A stretch of 54,579 nt of DNA from an uncultured Bacteroidota bacterium (GCA_903834765.1 CAILKE010000054.1:1-54579); one strand, 5' to 3'; positions 33,490 through 43,993 are shown, counted from the first letter of the stretch. The notes: generated by a model not told the origin, from the sequence alone. Numbers and translations are program-made.

Positions 33490-34509
33490 TTAATACCAAT
33501 ACGAATAATATAATTTAACGATGCGCATGTTTTTGTTTGCATCATCTCTAATGATATAGGAGGTCAATTTTTTTGATGCATCAGTCACATAACTAACTTC
33601 TTTTTCTAAAACACCATTTTTATATTGTTTTTCAGTAAGCAAGCAGTCGTTACTGTCATATTCGTAAGTTCGTTTTTGTTCTAGATCTCCATTGCTGTTG
33701 CTTTTATAAATAGCGCTAGTCAATTGTCCTTTGGCATTATAAGTGTAATTACTTTCCTGTTTTATCCAAGTAACGGTGTATTGCTCATTATAATTCAGTA
33801 ATTGTTTTGCTTCATTAATATTATAAATGATTTCTTTATATGTTCTTCCCTCATTATTCAGGCATATTTTTTTGTATTGTCGGGGAGATGCTATTTTATA
33901 TAAATAACTTTCTTCGCTAATCACATATTGTGCGCCTAATTTGAATTCGGTTTTTGTACCAGAAATATTTGTTTCCTTGTATCTTTTTTCACTTTCAACT
34001 TTACCGTCAGGAAAATAATCGTAGTAATAACTCTCGTAAAAAGCCCCGTCATTATAGCGTTTCAGCTTCACTAAATGGGCATCATTGTATAAATAAGAAG
34101 TTGATATGGTATCAAACACATATTCATTTTTAGTGTAAGTGTAACCGTTACTAATTTTTTTCCTTTGGCGATATACAACTCCCGAGTGGTATTCTTTTTG
34201 AATGATCTTTGCAATGCTTGTGTAATAAAAGCGTTTGAGTAATCCTATATCATTGAACTCATAATAATTCAATAAGCCTTTATCTTCAGCAACTTGTAGA
34301 TCTTTTTTATCTAAAATATCAAAGGTGATAGATTTGATATTATGCGATTTGATATACTCCGTATTAAATGGTAATTGATTCTCAAAGGCTGATTCTGCTA
34401 ATGGAATAAGCGTTTGAGCAGTAGAAACCGATACATGATAAATTAAAAAAAGGAAAATGAATTGCAATTTATTACAATTTAAAATGCGGATGTTAATTAG
34501 TTTCTTCAA
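33490..34509 (-). CDS. Secreted YD-repeat-like protein
   Basis: A 339-aa protein with a signal peptide ([15 protein letters not shown], then QTL). The rest consists of repeated beta strands with Tyr-rich turns such as [32 protein letters not shown] and [19 protein letters not shown]. This resembles RHS/YD repeats, common in exported Bacteroidota proteins of unknown role. No toxin domain or sorting signal is seen. Its first 17 bp overlap the end of the upstream DUF255 gene. Confidence 0.7.
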   Translation of the reverse strand: MKKLINIRILNCNKLQFIFLFLIYHVSVSTAQTLIPLAESAFENQLPFNTEYIKSHNIKSITFDILDKKDLQVAEDKGLLNYYEFNDIGLLKRFYYTSIAKIIQKEYHSGVVYRQRKKISNGYTYTKNEYVFDTISTSYLYNDAHLVKLKRYNDGAFYESYYYDYFPDGKVESEKRYKETNISGTKTEFKLGAQYVISEESYLYKIASPRQYKKICLNNEGRTYKEIIYNINEAKQLLNYNEQYTVTWIKQESNYTYNAKGQLTSAIYKSNSNGDLEQKRTYEYDSNDCLLTEKQYKNGVLEKEVSYVTDASKKLTSYIIRDDANKNMRIVKLYYSYWY

Positions 34510-36502
34510 GTTGCTTAATGGCTTCTGTTATAGATTCCGTAGGGAATAAACAGCTTTTGTTTTTGCAAACGTAAATGTTTGTTTTGTCATTAACGTATCT
34601 GTTTTTTACCAACGGTAAATCTGATGTTTTATCGCTCAAAGCAAATATCACATTTGAAGGCGTTTGTTTATAGAGCTTGTTCATTATTTCATTAACAGAT
34701 TTACCAACAATTACCACTTCGGTTTGCGGCTTGATGTTTTGTAATAATAACAAGGCCCAATTACTATAACCCTGCGCATAGCTCTCTATTTCTGATATAA
34801 CTGATTTCAATAAGCTTTCGGAGATAAGTCGATAGTGTTCGTTGTCAAAATAAACACTTAATTTTTGTAAATTAACCGCCATTTGTGAGCTGGATGCCGG
34901 TATCACATTATCGCTCCATTCAGCTTTTCGCACAATTAATTTCTCTTCGGATGCATCTGTATAAAAATAGGTGGTAGCCTGTGGATCGTAAAAAAAGCGC
35001 AAGGTATAATCCGTTAATTCTTTGGCTTTCATTAGCCATTGCTCATCTGCAGTAGTCAAATAGACGTTCATAAATGCATCAATTACAAAGGCATAATCAT
35101 CTAAAAATCCTGAAATCTGCGTTTGATTATTTTTGACACGTAATAATTTCCCGTCAGCTAAACAGTAATGTTTTATTAGATAGTTCGCATTAGCAAGCGC
35201 TAATTCCTTAAAAGTCGGTTCATCAAAAATTAAGTATGCCTCGGTCAAAGCCTTGCATAATAAGCCATTCCACGAGGCTAATATTTTATGGTCTAATCCT
35301 GGTTTTGTTCTTTTGTCTCGTTCTTGTATTAGAATTTGTTTGCAGTTGTTTATAGTTGACTCTAATTTTTCTAAAGTTATTTGATGTTTTAACGCAATAC
35401 TCGCATCGGTTGCATCGCGCATTAAAATATAATTGTCGTGTTCCCAATAGCCAATCTCATTTACGCAATAATAATCAGCAAAGACTTCGTAATCAGAGTC
35501 GAGTAATTGCTGCAACTCTTCTTTTTGCCAAACATAATATTTCCCTTCTACACCTTCGCTGTCGGCATCCAAAGCCGAATAAAAGCCATACTCTGGATTC
35601 GTTAATTCTTTTTTAATAAACTCAATAGTTTCGTAAACTACTTTTTTATAAAGGCTGTTGTTGCTTTGTTTATAGGCTTGAGCATATAAGCTGATAAGTT
35701 GTGCATTATCATACAACATTTTTTCGAAGTGAGGAACTTTCCATAACACATCCGTACTATAACGCGCAAAACCTCCACCTAAATGGTCGTATATGCCACC
35801 CCAAGCCATTTTTGTAAGCGTTAGGTCTAAATGTTTATTGAGAGAAAGATCATTTTCAAAATAGGTGTATTGTAATAAAAATAAATAATTATTAGGTAAG
35901 GGAAATTTTGGTGCACGATTAGGTCCGCCATGTTCTGAATCGATGCGTTGTTTCCAATTAACGATAGCTTTTTGTAAAGTATCTAGCTCAAAAGGAGCCT
36001 CCATAGAGCTTTTAGGAATCTCGAGTTGCGTTAATCCCTCTGTTAAATTAGTGGCATATTCATACGCTTTATCAGGATCTGTATGAAATAAATTAGCCAG
36101 ATTTTCCAAAATAGTAATCCATTGTTGTTTCGGAAAGTAAGTGCCTCCATATATGGGTTGACCATTAGGTAATGCAAAACAATTCAACGGCCAGCCGCCT
36201 TGCCCTGTCATAAGCTGCACAGCGCCCATATATACCATGTCAATATCTGGACGTTCTTCTCTATCCACTTTAATATTGATAAAATGCTTGTTCATTAATT
36301 CAGCCACTTCCTCATTTTCAAAACTTTCGTGTTCCATCACATGGCACCAATGGCAAGCGCTATAGCCAATACTTACTAATATTAATTTGTTTTCTTTTTT
36401 CGCAAGTTCTAAGGTGGTATCATTCCAAGCATACCAATTTACAGGGTTGTTGGCGTGTTGCAATAAATAAGGACTACTTTCGATAATGAGATGATTGGGC
36501 AT
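34493..36502 (-). CDS. DUF255/YyaL thioredoxin-fold protein
   Basis: A 669-aa protein of the YyaL/SSP411 (spermatogenesis-associated 20-like) family. The thioredoxin-like domain (~1-165) contains [18 protein letters not shown] and [14 protein letters not shown]. The remainder is an (alpha/alpha)6-barrel-like region with [17 protein letters not shown] and WNGLLCKAL. There is no signal peptide, so it should be cytoplasmic. The biochemical role is unsettled; a sugar-epimerase-like or redox function has been suggested from fold. Length is usual for the family. Confidence 0.93.
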   Translation of the reverse strand: MPNHLIIESSPYLLQHANNPVNWYAWNDTTLELAKKENKLILVSIGYSACHWCHVMEHESFENEEVAELMNKHFINIKVDREERPDIDMVYMGAVQLMTGQGGWPLNCFALPNGQPIYGGTYFPKQQWITILENLANLFHTDPDKAYEYATNLTEGLTQLEIPKSSMEAPFELDTLQKAIVNWKQRIDSEHGGPNRAPKFPLPNNYLFLLQYTYFENDLSLNKHLDLTLTKMAWGGIYDHLGGGFARYSTDVLWKVPHFEKMLYDNAQLISLYAQAYKQSNNSLYKKVVYETIEFIKKELTNPEYGFYSALDADSEGVEGKYYVWQKEELQQLLDSDYEVFADYYCVNEIGYWEHDNYILMRDATDASIALKHQITLEKLESTINNCKQILIQERDKRTKPGLDHKILASWNGLLCKALTEAYLIFDEPTFKELALANANYLIKHYCLADGKLLRVKNNQTQISGFLDDYAFVIDAFMNVYLTTADEQWLMKAKELTDYTLRFFYDPQATTYFYTDASEEKLIVRKAEWSDNVIPASSSQMAVNLQKLSVYFDNEHYRLISESLLKSVISEIESYAQGYSNWALLLLQNIKPQTEVVIVGKSVNEIMNKLYKQTPSNVIFALSDKTSDLPLVKNRYVNDKTNIYVCKNKSCLFPTESITEAIKQLEETN

Positions 36503-36537
36503 ATTTTATTTATATTAAAAGAGGATATTTATTTGAA

Positions 36538-36948
36538 TTACAAAAACCGTTTTACTAAGTCTTTATTAGGCATCATACAGCTGTCTGATTTCCCAAACCA
36601 TTTGTAACGGTTGCGAGCTACGTAATTATAAACAGCGTTGCGAATAAATGGTGGCAATATTAAAAAAGCATATAATAAAGGATATAATCCTTTCAAATAA
36701 GGCGTTAAGCGCAATGCCGCTGATGACTTAGTATAAACGATATTGTTATGTATCAATATTAAACTATCAACTTCAATAGGATTGATATGATGTTGTTTTA
36801 ATAATTCAATTCCTTTATCAGATTGTAAAGAGCTAAAATATAAGTCAGCTTTTTTTTCGTGCTTAATTACAAATTTCACGGAGTTGTTGCATAAGTTACA
36901 ATACCCGTCAAATAATAAAATTGGTTTGGTATCTATCTCTTTACTCAT
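36538..36948 (-). CDS. DCC-family thiol-disulfide oxidoreductase-like protein
   Basis: A 136-aa protein of the DUF393 family, named after the DGxCxxC motif seen here as LLFDGYCNLCNNSVKFV. A C-terminal WFGKSDSCMMP segment is also typical. The paired cysteines suggest a redox role, but the substrate is not known. Its start codon overlaps the stop of the upstream lipoprotein gene (TAATG), so the two are probably translated together. Confidence 0.9.
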   Translation of the reverse strand: MSKEIDTKPILLFDGYCNLCNNSVKFVIKHEKKADLYFSSLQSDKGIELLKQHHINPIEVDSLILIHNNIVYTKSSAALRLTPYLKGLYPLLYAFLILPPFIRNAVYNYVARNRYKWFGKSDSCMMPNKDLVKRFL

Positions 36949-38411
36949 TAGGGTCTAACGGATACAGAGTAGGGATCTGAAGCTACTTCGGTTTGTTTAC
37001 TTAATAATTGCATGGATGTGATATTGAAATAATTCACAAACCCATTTCGTCCACAAACTCCCGTATGATGAGGAGTAGGTCCATTTGTCAATACATTTCT
37101 ACTGGCAACAATCACATAGCCGTTGGTTTCATCTAAACCAATACCATGCGGCTGAAAGCCTACAGGATAATTAGTTGCACTATAGGAATTCATATCAATA
37201 ACAGTAACACAGCCTTTTTGTGAAGGATTAGAGGTATTGGGTTCATCCTGACAAGTGACGTATAATTTTTGCTGTGCATTACTTTTTACCATTTCTAATG
37301 GGAAAGCTCCAGTATTGATTACTTGTAAGAGTGCATCGTTAGACGTATTCATCACCCTTACTTGATTGGCGGCTTCGCAAGTCACAAAGTATTTTGAGCC
37401 ATCTGCTGAAAATAATATTTCATGTGGGTCAAAAGTTCCAGGCGTATTACTAGGTATGCCACTCATATCTAAGGTGATTTGTATAGGTATCATTGTAAAT
37501 CCTGTATCTACTTTATAAATAAAATTTCCGCTCTGAGAAGTAACGTAAAGTGTGTCATTTGTTTTGTTTAAAGCGCTTCCATGAGCATTGGTTGTTCCTA
37601 AGTTGTAATGAATCAGATGCATGGTCTCTAAATCAACAGTGGCTATTTTACTACTGCCTTGCCATGATACGCAATATGCTTTTTTGCTATCGTTACTAAT
37701 GGTAATGGTATTCCAATACAAATCAGTACCTAAGGTAACCTCACCAACAAGGGCATCATCAGAGGTTCTGTATTTTTGTAAAATATTATTATTGACAAAA
37801 ACAACGTACCAATACTTTCCATCTGGCGATATTTTAATAACATGTGGAACCTCCGCTGTATTGGGTAATTTACCAACTGTTATGTATCTCATTGGTAATT
37901 GAGTAGTTGCATCAAAGACGGTTACCACATCACAACCTTGGTTAACGACATAATATTTTTTTCTATTGGCATTATCACTCCACATCACATTACCATTAAT
38001 ATCAGGCGCTCCATTATCAATCCAATTTTTGATGCTCGTTACTTCGTCTCTGCTCAATGCGTTGGCGTTGATAGGCATCGTTGGTAAATTTTTTAAGCCT
38101 AAGTCATCATAGGTATTGATGAAATAACATAAGGATGAAAAGTCGCTGCGATAAGGGATTACAGGCGAACCATTGACTGATCCTTTAAATAAATTTGCAA
38201 ACGAACTTAAATTCAAATTAGCAGCCGCTTGATAACTGGCATCGTTATGGCAACCGGAGGTAGCGCACTTATAAGTCATTATTTTTCCAATATCAGTTGG
38301 AAACTCACCAAAGGTAGGCGGCGCAGAATCTTTGGTACAAGATGAAATCAAAACAAACAGGCTGCATAAACTAAAGAGTAGATATAATATAGTATGTTTT
38401 GTGTTTTGCAA
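36948..38411 (-). CDS. Beta-propeller lipoprotein with c-type-haem-like motif
   Basis: A 487-aa lipoprotein (signal peptide ending FVLISSC). Residues ~35-140 resemble a small cytochrome-c-like domain with one haem-type motif, YKCATSGCHND (CX4CH instead of CX2CH), and a downstream LPTMPINANALSRDE that could supply a methionine ligand. Residues ~145-487 are YncE-like propeller repeats (VVTVFDATTQLPMRYITVG, YVTSQSGNFIYKVDTG, NTSNDALLQVINTGAFP). The protein should sit in the periplasm or outer membrane. Haem attachment is uncertain because of the unusual spacing. Confidence 0.82.
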   Translation of the reverse strand: MQNTKHTILYLLFSLCSLFVLISSCTKDSAPPTFGEFPTDIGKIMTYKCATSGCHNDASYQAAANLNLSSFANLFKGSVNGSPVIPYRSDFSSLCYFINTYDDLGLKNLPTMPINANALSRDEVTSIKNWIDNGAPDINGNVMWSDNANRKKYYVVNQGCDVVTVFDATTQLPMRYITVGKLPNTAEVPHVIKISPDGKYWYVVFVNNNILQKYRTSDDALVGEVTLGTDLYWNTITISNDSKKAYCVSWQGSSKIATVDLETMHLIHYNLGTTNAHGSALNKTNDTLYVTSQSGNFIYKVDTGFTMIPIQITLDMSGIPSNTPGTFDPHEILFSADGSKYFVTCEAANQVRVMNTSNDALLQVINTGAFPLEMVKSNAQQKLYVTCQDEPNTSNPSQKGCVTVIDMNSYSATNYPVGFQPHGIGLDETNGYVIVASRNVLTNGPTPHHTGVCGRNGFVNYFNITSMQLLSKQTEVASDPYSVSVRP

Positions 38412-38445
38412 AATGATTATTTTTTGTCAAATAAAGGTACAAAAC

Positions 38446-38490
38446 AGTTTTTAGTTTACCGTAAAAACTAATGATTAATATGTAATTTTG
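38446..38490 (+). promoter_or_regulatory. Inverted repeat and -7 box upstream of pdxJ
   Basis: AGTTTTTA (38446-38453) and TAAAAACT (38462-38469) form an 8-bp inverted repeat in the spacer between the divergent lipoprotein and pdxJ genes. TAATTTTG at 38483-38490 fits the -7 box, 23 bp before pdxJ. The repeat overlaps the expected -33 region and may be an operator. Confidence 0.4.
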
Positions 38491-38512
38491 TCATTTAAAT
38501 GAAATTCATCTT

Positions 38513-39229
38513 ATGACAAAATTATCAGTAAACATCAATAAAATTGCGACTATTAGAAACGCTCGTGGGGGTAATACTCCTAATTTAGTACAAGTTGCAA
38601 TTGATGCTGAACGCTTTGGTGCACAAGGTATTACAGTACATCCTCGTCCTGATGAAAGACATATCCGTTACCAAGATGTGTACGATTTAAAGCCCGTTTT
38701 AACTACTGAATTTAACATAGAAGGCAACCCTAAAATTCAAAAATTTGTAGATTTAGTATTAGATATAAAGCCTCATCAAGTAACATTAGTTCCCGATTCT
38801 GACGGGCAATTAACTTCAGATCACGGATGGGACACGATTAAACATCAAGCCTATTTAAAAGATATGATCGCTTTATTTAAAGGTAAAGGAATTCGTACTT
38901 CTATTTTTGTAGATCCTGACTTGACTATGGTAGAAGCCGCAAAATCAACAGGAACTGATCGTTTAGAATTATATACTGAATCTTATGCACATCTTTATGC
39001 CACCCAAAAAGAAACGGTAATTAAACCCTTTACAGAAGCTTCAAAATTGGCAAATAAACTCGGCTTGGGTGTAAATGCTGGACATGATTTAAGCCTTGAA
39101 AATTTGGCATATTTTAAACAACATACTGAAAATTTATTAGAAGTATCTATCGGACATGCTTTAATTAGCGATGCTTTATATTATGGATTAGAAAATACAA
39201 TCCAGCTATATTTAAGACAATTAAAATAA
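38513..39229 (+). CDS. pdxJ: Pyridoxine 5'-phosphate synthase
   Basis: A 238-aa TIM-barrel enzyme that makes pyridoxine 5'-phosphate from deoxyxylulose 5-phosphate and 3-hydroxy-1-aminoacetone phosphate. Conserved segments: [53 protein letters not shown] and [14 protein letters not shown]. Length is standard. It converges with rlmH with only 2 bp between the stops. Confidence 0.96.
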   Translation: MTKLSVNINKIATIRNARGGNTPNLVQVAIDAERFGAQGITVHPRPDERHIRYQDVYDLKPVLTTEFNIEGNPKIQKFVDLVLDIKPHQVTLVPDSDGQLTSDHGWDTIKHQAYLKDMIALFKGKGIRTSIFVDPDLTMVEAAKSTGTDRLELYTESYAHLYATQKETVIKPFTEASKLANKLGLGVNAGHDLSLENLAYFKQHTENLLEVSIGHALISDALYYGLENTIQLYLRQLK

Positions 39230-39231
39230 AT

Positions 39232-39705
39232 TTATTCGTGATGGTATTTTTCGTTTTTTAAAATAGAGAAGCCTCTATATAATTGTTCTACAAAAAACAA
39301 GCGTATCATTTGATGAGAAAAAGTCATATTGGAAAGAGACAATGTGTAATTCGACTTTTCTAAAATTGTTTTGTCTATTCCAAAAGGCCCGCCAATTAAG
39401 AATACCAAACGCTTGCATCCGGAGACCATTCGCTTATTTAAAAACTCAGCGTACTGTAAAGAGGTAAATTGTTTTCCATGTTCATCTAAACAAACTAAAA
39501 AATCAGAAGTTTCCAATAGCTTTTCAATTTCTAAAGCTTCTGCTTTTTTTTGTTCATCGAATGGCTTTTGTCTAATGGATTTAGGCATTGAGATAGTTTC
39601 GGTGCTAAATGAAATATAATTTTTTAAACGTTCTGTATAAATTTTAATACCTTCATTTAAATATAATTCGGTAGTTTTCTCTATTTGGATCAATAATATT
39701 CTCAT
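39232..39705 (-). CDS. rlmH: 23S rRNA (pseudouridine1915-N3)-methyltransferase
   Basis: A SPOUT methyltransferase. I chose the start at 39705 (MRILLIQIEKTTELYLNEG), which gives 157 aa, the family's usual length; a start 18 bp upstream adds MWKFIK, which is atypical. The SAM-binding knot is visible in LVFLIGGPFGID and the C-terminal LSLSNMTFSHQMIRLFFVEQLYRGFSI. LVCLDEHGKQFTS is also typical. Confidence 0.95.
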   Translation of the reverse strand: MRILLIQIEKTTELYLNEGIKIYTERLKNYISFSTETISMPKSIRQKPFDEQKKAEALEIEKLLETSDFLVCLDEHGKQFTSLQYAEFLNKRMVSGCKRLVFLIGGPFGIDKTILEKSNYTLSLSNMTFSHQMIRLFFVEQLYRGFSILKNEKYHHE

Positions 39706-39769
39706 TTTTATGAATTTCCACAAAGTTTGGGCACAATAATTGTTATTATTTCATAAATTTACAAAATAA

Positions 39770-40144
39770 ATGAAGTCCTTAGCTATTTTATTAATTAGTA
39801 TGTTTAGTTTATCATTTTCTGTAAATGATGTAACTGATGATATTGCCGCTTATTTAAAAGCTGGTAATTCACAATCTTTAGCGACAAAGTTTGCCGATAA
39901 AATATCTATTAAAATATTAGATGTAGAGGATTTATTGAGCAAGGCTCAAGCTCAAGCATTGATTGAAGTTTTTTTTTCAAAACATAAAGTCAAAAATTAC
40001 ACAACGCTACATTCAAGTTTTATAAATACAGGACATCAATTTATTACAGGTAATTTAGAAACCAACGACGGAAAGTACAGAGTTTCCATTTTAGTAAGAG
40101 GAAATATCATATCTCAATTCCGAATAGAGAACGATAATGACTAG
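39770..40144 (+). CDS. DUF4783 family protein
   Basis: A 124-aa protein with a signal peptide (LLISMFSLSFS) and a small NTF2-like alpha-beta domain: DDIAAYLKAGNSQSLATKF, then strands SIKILDVEDLLSKAQAQALI and YRVSILVRGN. It matches the Bacteroidota DUF4783 family, often found just before nadC, as here, with an 8-bp overlap. The function is unknown. Confidence 0.85.
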   Translation: MKSLAILLISMFSLSFSVNDVTDDIAAYLKAGNSQSLATKFADKISIKILDVEDLLSKAQAQALIEVFFSKHKVKNYTTLHSSFINTGHQFITGNLETNDGKYRVSILVRGNIISQFRIENDND

Positions 40145-41006
40145 TTATATTCTTCAGCACAAAAAACATTTTAATTTCAAACAGTTTGTTGCACAAGCAT
40201 TAAAAGAAGATGTAGGTGATGGCGATCATTCAGCGTTAGCCACTATTCCTGCTTCTAAAATAGGTAAGTGCCGTTTATTGGTCAAAGAAAATGGTATTAT
40301 TGCAGGAATTGAAGCCGCCAAAGAAATTTTTAAACTCATAGATCCAAAATTCAAATTTACATCATTGCTAAAAGATGGCGATGTAGTAAAAGTTGGGGAT
40401 GTTGCTTTTTTAATAGAAGGAAGCTCTCAAAAATTATTAACTGCCGAACGATTAGTGTTGAATGTGATGCAACGTATGAGTGCTATTGCCACTAAAACTA
40501 ATTACTTGCAATCTTTATGTAAAGGCACAAAAGCAAAGGTGATTGATACCAGAAAGACTACACCAAATTTTCGTTTTTTCGAAAAGTGGGCAGTTGTGAT
40601 TGGTGGCGGAGCAAATCATCGTTTTGGATTATACGATATGATTATGATTAAAGATAATCACATTGATTTTGCGGGAGGGATTTTAGAAGCAATAGCTGCA
40701 ACTCATCAGTATCTTAAAAAAACAAAGAAGAAATTACCGATTGAAGTGGAAACACGAACGTTGGAAGATGTTAAGTTGATTTTAAATAAAGGAGGTTTTC
40801 AGCGTATTATGCTTGATAATTATAGCATTGCTGATACTAAAAAAGCGGTGACACTAATTGGAAATAAATACGAAATTGAAAGTTCTGGCGGTATTACTGA
40901 GAAAACTATTGCTCAATATGCTAAGTGCGGGGTTGATTTTATTTCAGTAGGAGCTTTAACGCATCATGTAAAGAGCCTTGATCTAAGCCTAAAGGTAGTT
41001 AAGTAA
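40137..41006 (+). CDS. nadC: Nicotinate-nucleotide pyrophosphorylase (carboxylating)
   Basis: A 289-aa enzyme that turns quinolinate and PRPP into nicotinate mononucleotide, the third step of NAD synthesis. Key segments: EDVGDGDHSALATIP, ERLVLNVMQRMSAIAT, VIDTRKTTPNFRFFEKWAV, GGGANHRFGLYDMIMIKDNH and IEVETRTLEDV. Length is usual. The start overlaps the DUF4783 gene; nadA and nadB are not in the window. Confidence 0.97.
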   Translation: MTSYILQHKKHFNFKQFVAQALKEDVGDGDHSALATIPASKIGKCRLLVKENGIIAGIEAAKEIFKLIDPKFKFTSLLKDGDVVKVGDVAFLIEGSSQKLLTAERLVLNVMQRMSAIATKTNYLQSLCKGTKAKVIDTRKTTPNFRFFEKWAVVIGGGANHRFGLYDMIMIKDNHIDFAGGILEAIAATHQYLKKTKKKLPIEVETRTLEDVKLILNKGGFQRIMLDNYSIADTKKAVTLIGNKYEIESSGGITEKTIAQYAKCGVDFISVGALTHHVKSLDLSLKVVK

Positions 41007-41007
41007 A

Positions 41008-41124
41008 TTATTTACATCCACAATCTCCATCTCCACATTTTTTCTTTGTATAGCTTTTATATAATTCGTAAGCTATATAAGATATGGCTCCGGTTAATAA
41101 AAGTATGACTAAAACATCTTGCAT
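41008..41124 (-). CDS. FeoB-associated-type Cys-rich membrane protein, 38 aa
   Basis: A very short gene on the minus strand, one base from the nadC stop. It encodes MQDVLVILLLTGAISYIAY (one membrane helix), then ELYKSYTKKKCGDGDCGCK. One N-terminal helix, a basic linker and a cysteine-rich end with CxxxxCxC match the family of small proteins found with the ferrous-iron transporter FeoB (PF12669). The cysteines could bind a metal or an Fe-S cluster. No feoA or feoB lies in the window, so it is an orphan here. Confidence 0.75.
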   Translation of the reverse strand: MQDVLVILLLTGAISYIAYELYKSYTKKKCGDGDCGCK

Positions 41125-41195
41125 GTAAAATGGTTGTTTAATGATTTAAAATTACAATAAAATTAAATTACTTTTGAGTTTATAAATTTTTAATT

Positions 41196-42431
41196 ATGCG
41201 TAAATTATTATTTTTAATTTTTTTTGGCATTATCAGTAAATCGGCTATTTCTCAGCAGTTATGGCAAATTAATAAAGACACTGTTATTACTTGGTATTAT
41301 CAGGATGGAGATGAGTTTAATGATTCGACGTTAAATACAGATATGTGGAAATATTGGTATGGCTGGGCTCGTACAATTTTTTCTCAAAAAGAACAGCAAT
41401 ATTACACTGATGGAAAAAATTTAGAACTAAAAGATGGAAGACTTAATATGTTTGCTGTTAAAGAAAATATACAAGCCCGAGTAGTAGATTGGTTACCGGA
41501 TACTGATAGTATTAAGGATGGAAGAAAGTTTGATGGTTTTAATAAGCGTACTTTTAAATATTCATCAGGAATGATCCAAACTAAAAGAGATTATTTATAT
41601 GGATATTTTGAGATAAAATTTAAAATGCAAAAATTAAAAGGCTATTGGCCTGCATTTTGGCTCTATGGCGGTACTCCAAACGAAGAGATTGATTGGATGG
41701 AATTGAAAACAGAAAAACCGAATGCCATACATGTAGGTAGGCATAGCCAAAAATCAGAAGAAAATCGCATTCGAAATTATATTAGAAAAAAATTATGGGG
41801 CGATTGGGTATATTTTAAAGGCAACTTAACAGATGGAGATAACATTATTTCTGGTGAATGGACTCCAACGTATTTGAAGTATTATTTGAATGGAGAATGC
41901 ATTGCTTACACTAAATTAAATTTACATACCCCAAAAGTATTGTGCGCCAATTTAGCAGTACCTAGTAATCATGGTCCTTATCATCCAGGGCCTGATACTA
42001 CTATTATAAATTCAGGAAATTATGAAATTGATTATATCAGAACTTGGACATCCAATCAAGATAACGAAAAAAGAATTGATATAAGAAGTTATCATCCAAA
42101 ATCGAATTCTGATAATCCAATTTTAACTTCTAAATTAAAATCAAAAACACGATTTTATTATGGAAAAAAATCAGACCATAAAAAAGAAGGATTAATAGTT
42201 TCTGTTTTTCCAGATGAAAAAAACATCTATATCCTTCGGGTTTTAGGAAAAGATATACCGGTTGATGCTAATTTTAAAATTGCCGATATTAATGGAAATG
42301 TCCTATTATCAAGTAAGTTGAAGTATGGGTCAAATAAGATAAATTTAAATTCTTTTACAGGAAGTGTATTTATATTAAGTATCGAGTCATACCAACAAAA
42401 AGTGACTTATCCTTTAGGTAGACTTGATTAA
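41196..42431 (+). CDS. Glycoside hydrolase family 16-like secreted protein
   Basis: A 411-aa protein with a signal peptide (LLFLIFFGIISKSAIS, then QQ). Residues ~30-285 fit GH16 endoglucanases, with GDEFNDSTLNTDMWKYWYGW, SGMIQTKRDYLYGYFEIKFK and the catalytic motif E164-I-D-W-M-E169 (ExDxxE). GH16 enzymes cut beta-1,3-glucans, agar, carrageenan or similar. The last ~75 residues (VFPDEKNIYILRV to the end) look like a divergent export or binding domain. The substrate is unknown. No SusC/SusD pair is in the window. Confidence 0.85.
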   Translation: MRKLLFLIFFGIISKSAISQQLWQINKDTVITWYYQDGDEFNDSTLNTDMWKYWYGWARTIFSQKEQQYYTDGKNLELKDGRLNMFAVKENIQARVVDWLPDTDSIKDGRKFDGFNKRTFKYSSGMIQTKRDYLYGYFEIKFKMQKLKGYWPAFWLYGGTPNEEIDWMELKTEKPNAIHVGRHSQKSEENRIRNYIRKKLWGDWVYFKGNLTDGDNIISGEWTPTYLKYYLNGECIAYTKLNLHTPKVLCANLAVPSNHGPYHPGPDTTIINSGNYEIDYIRTWTSNQDNEKRIDIRSYHPKSNSDNPILTSKLKSKTRFYYGKKSDHKKEGLIVSVFPDEKNIYILRVLGKDIPVDANFKIADINGNVLLSSKLKYGSNKINLNSFTGSVFILSIESYQQKVTYPLGRLD

Positions 42432-42444
42432 TTTATATATAATT

Positions 42445-43878
42445 CTATTTCTGTTTGTATAGTTTGAATTGCGTCAAGGGTAAATCAACTTTCTGATAAT
42501 CTTTCAGTAATCTTTCTGAAGTATCAGTTTTAGCTATGATATAGGTTCTATGTCTGTTTCTGGGATCAAGATTAATCGCATATTTTCTATAAATGTAAAA
42601 TTGAAAACTCCAATCAAAATAAGCGTCGTTATCTACACTCACGATGCTTTCATTTTTAAGATATCCCCCTAAATACTTAATATCATTGAGTTTTTCGCTA
42701 TCTCTTCTTGTTTTTCCTATTTGTAAAATAGAGAAAAGTATAGATAAGGCAAGGAACGTATAAGCACTTATTTTAATTTTTTTTGACGATTTATTCGATA
42801 ATATATTGATTAATTGAGCAACATAGTTATAGCTAATGAATGCTAATGCTAATGCGAAAAATGGAAGAGAGGCTACAAAATAAAAGTTTTTTTGAACCAT
42901 CGTTGCCATCATAGGTAATGAACCGCATAAGCCTAATGATAAAAATAATAAAGCATATTGTTTGTCATTTTTTTGTATTTCATCAGCATTTGTTTTTTTT
43001 CTTGCGAATGAAACAAGGACTAATGTTAATGCGACTGGAAGTATTAATTCAGCAATCAGTTCAGCCAAAATATATAATCGGTAGTTAGTTGTAGCAGTGG
43101 TATAAACACGGTTTAGTAAGCGTTCGCTAATATAAAATTGTAGGCCTTGTTTCGCATCTTGACTTAAACAGATAATTAAAAAATAACATAAAATAGGAAT
43201 AGAAATAATCGCTATAGTATATGTTAGTGTTTGTCTGAGCGTAATGTTTTTGGTTATTATATAAAATAATGGGATAGTTGCTAAAGGAAATAAACCAGGT
43301 AATCCCTTGGTTAAAAAAGCCGCAAATATAAATAACCCAGATAATACTAGATTTGTAATAAGTTGTTTAGTTTTTAAAAGAGCTTTTAGGGCGAAAAGTA
43401 TTGATAATAGTGTAAAAACAGACAAAAGGATTTCTATCATGTTATGCTGAAATGCCCAAAAGCAAATTGGAATTATAATCCATAATAAAATAGGGAGCCA
43501 ACTTAAGTGTTTTGTTGTTTCATTTTTTTCGGTAATTAATTTCCAAATCCTATGAATAACAAAAGTATTTGCAAAAGCCATTAATAAACAAAATAGCCGT
43601 TCGCTATACATACTATTTCCAAAGACTCTAAATGCCATCGATTCTATATTATAGAATAAAGGAGGGTGCTCTAAAAAATAAGGAGAATCTTGCATGATCC
43701 AGGTATCATTAACAATTGGCAACCAAAAACTACCTTTATTATTTGCTAAATTTTTCGCAACACAGGCATACTGTTCGCCATCCATAAACATACCATCTTG
43801 TAGTAAAAATGGCGCTATCAGAATAATGATAAAGGAAAAGGTAATGATATAAAATGAAGAATATTTAGTGCTAAACAT
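42445..43878 (-). CDS. ArnT-like GT-C glycosyltransferase (paralog)
   Basis: A 477-aa membrane protein of the same type as that at 25630. The first loop, QDGMFMDGEQYACVAKNLA, carries the acidic residue expected for catalysis. Many shared segments follow: SMYSERLFCLL, LSGLFIFAAFLTKGLPGLFPL and LQIGKTRRDSEKLNDI. About 11 membrane helices are seen. It stands alone between the GH16-like gene (convergent) and the E1 dehydrogenase gene (divergent). Donor and acceptor are unknown. Confidence 0.87.
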   Translation of the reverse strand: MFSTKYSSFYIITFSFIIILIAPFLLQDGMFMDGEQYACVAKNLANNKGSFWLPIVNDTWIMQDSPYFLEHPPLFYNIESMAFRVFGNSMYSERLFCLLMAFANTFVIHRIWKLITEKNETTKHLSWLPILLWIIIPICFWAFQHNMIEILLSVFTLLSILFALKALLKTKQLITNLVLSGLFIFAAFLTKGLPGLFPLATIPLFYIITKNITLRQTLTYTIAIISIPILCYFLIICLSQDAKQGLQFYISERLLNRVYTTATTNYRLYILAELIAELILPVALTLVLVSFARKKTNADEIQKNDKQYALLFLSLGLCGSLPMMATMVQKNFYFVASLPFFALALAFISYNYVAQLINILSNKSSKKIKISAYTFLALSILFSILQIGKTRRDSEKLNDIKYLGGYLKNESIVSVDNDAYFDWSFQFYIYRKYAINLDPRNRHRTYIIAKTDTSERLLKDYQKVDLPLTQFKLYKQK

Positions 43879-43993
43879 TTTAAATGAAATGTATAAATAG
43901 GAGTTAAGAATTGTTTACTAATTTAAAATAATATTTTTTATAAATATCCCCAAAAATAACCTAAAAATGCTACTTTCGCTTCACTAAATAAAT

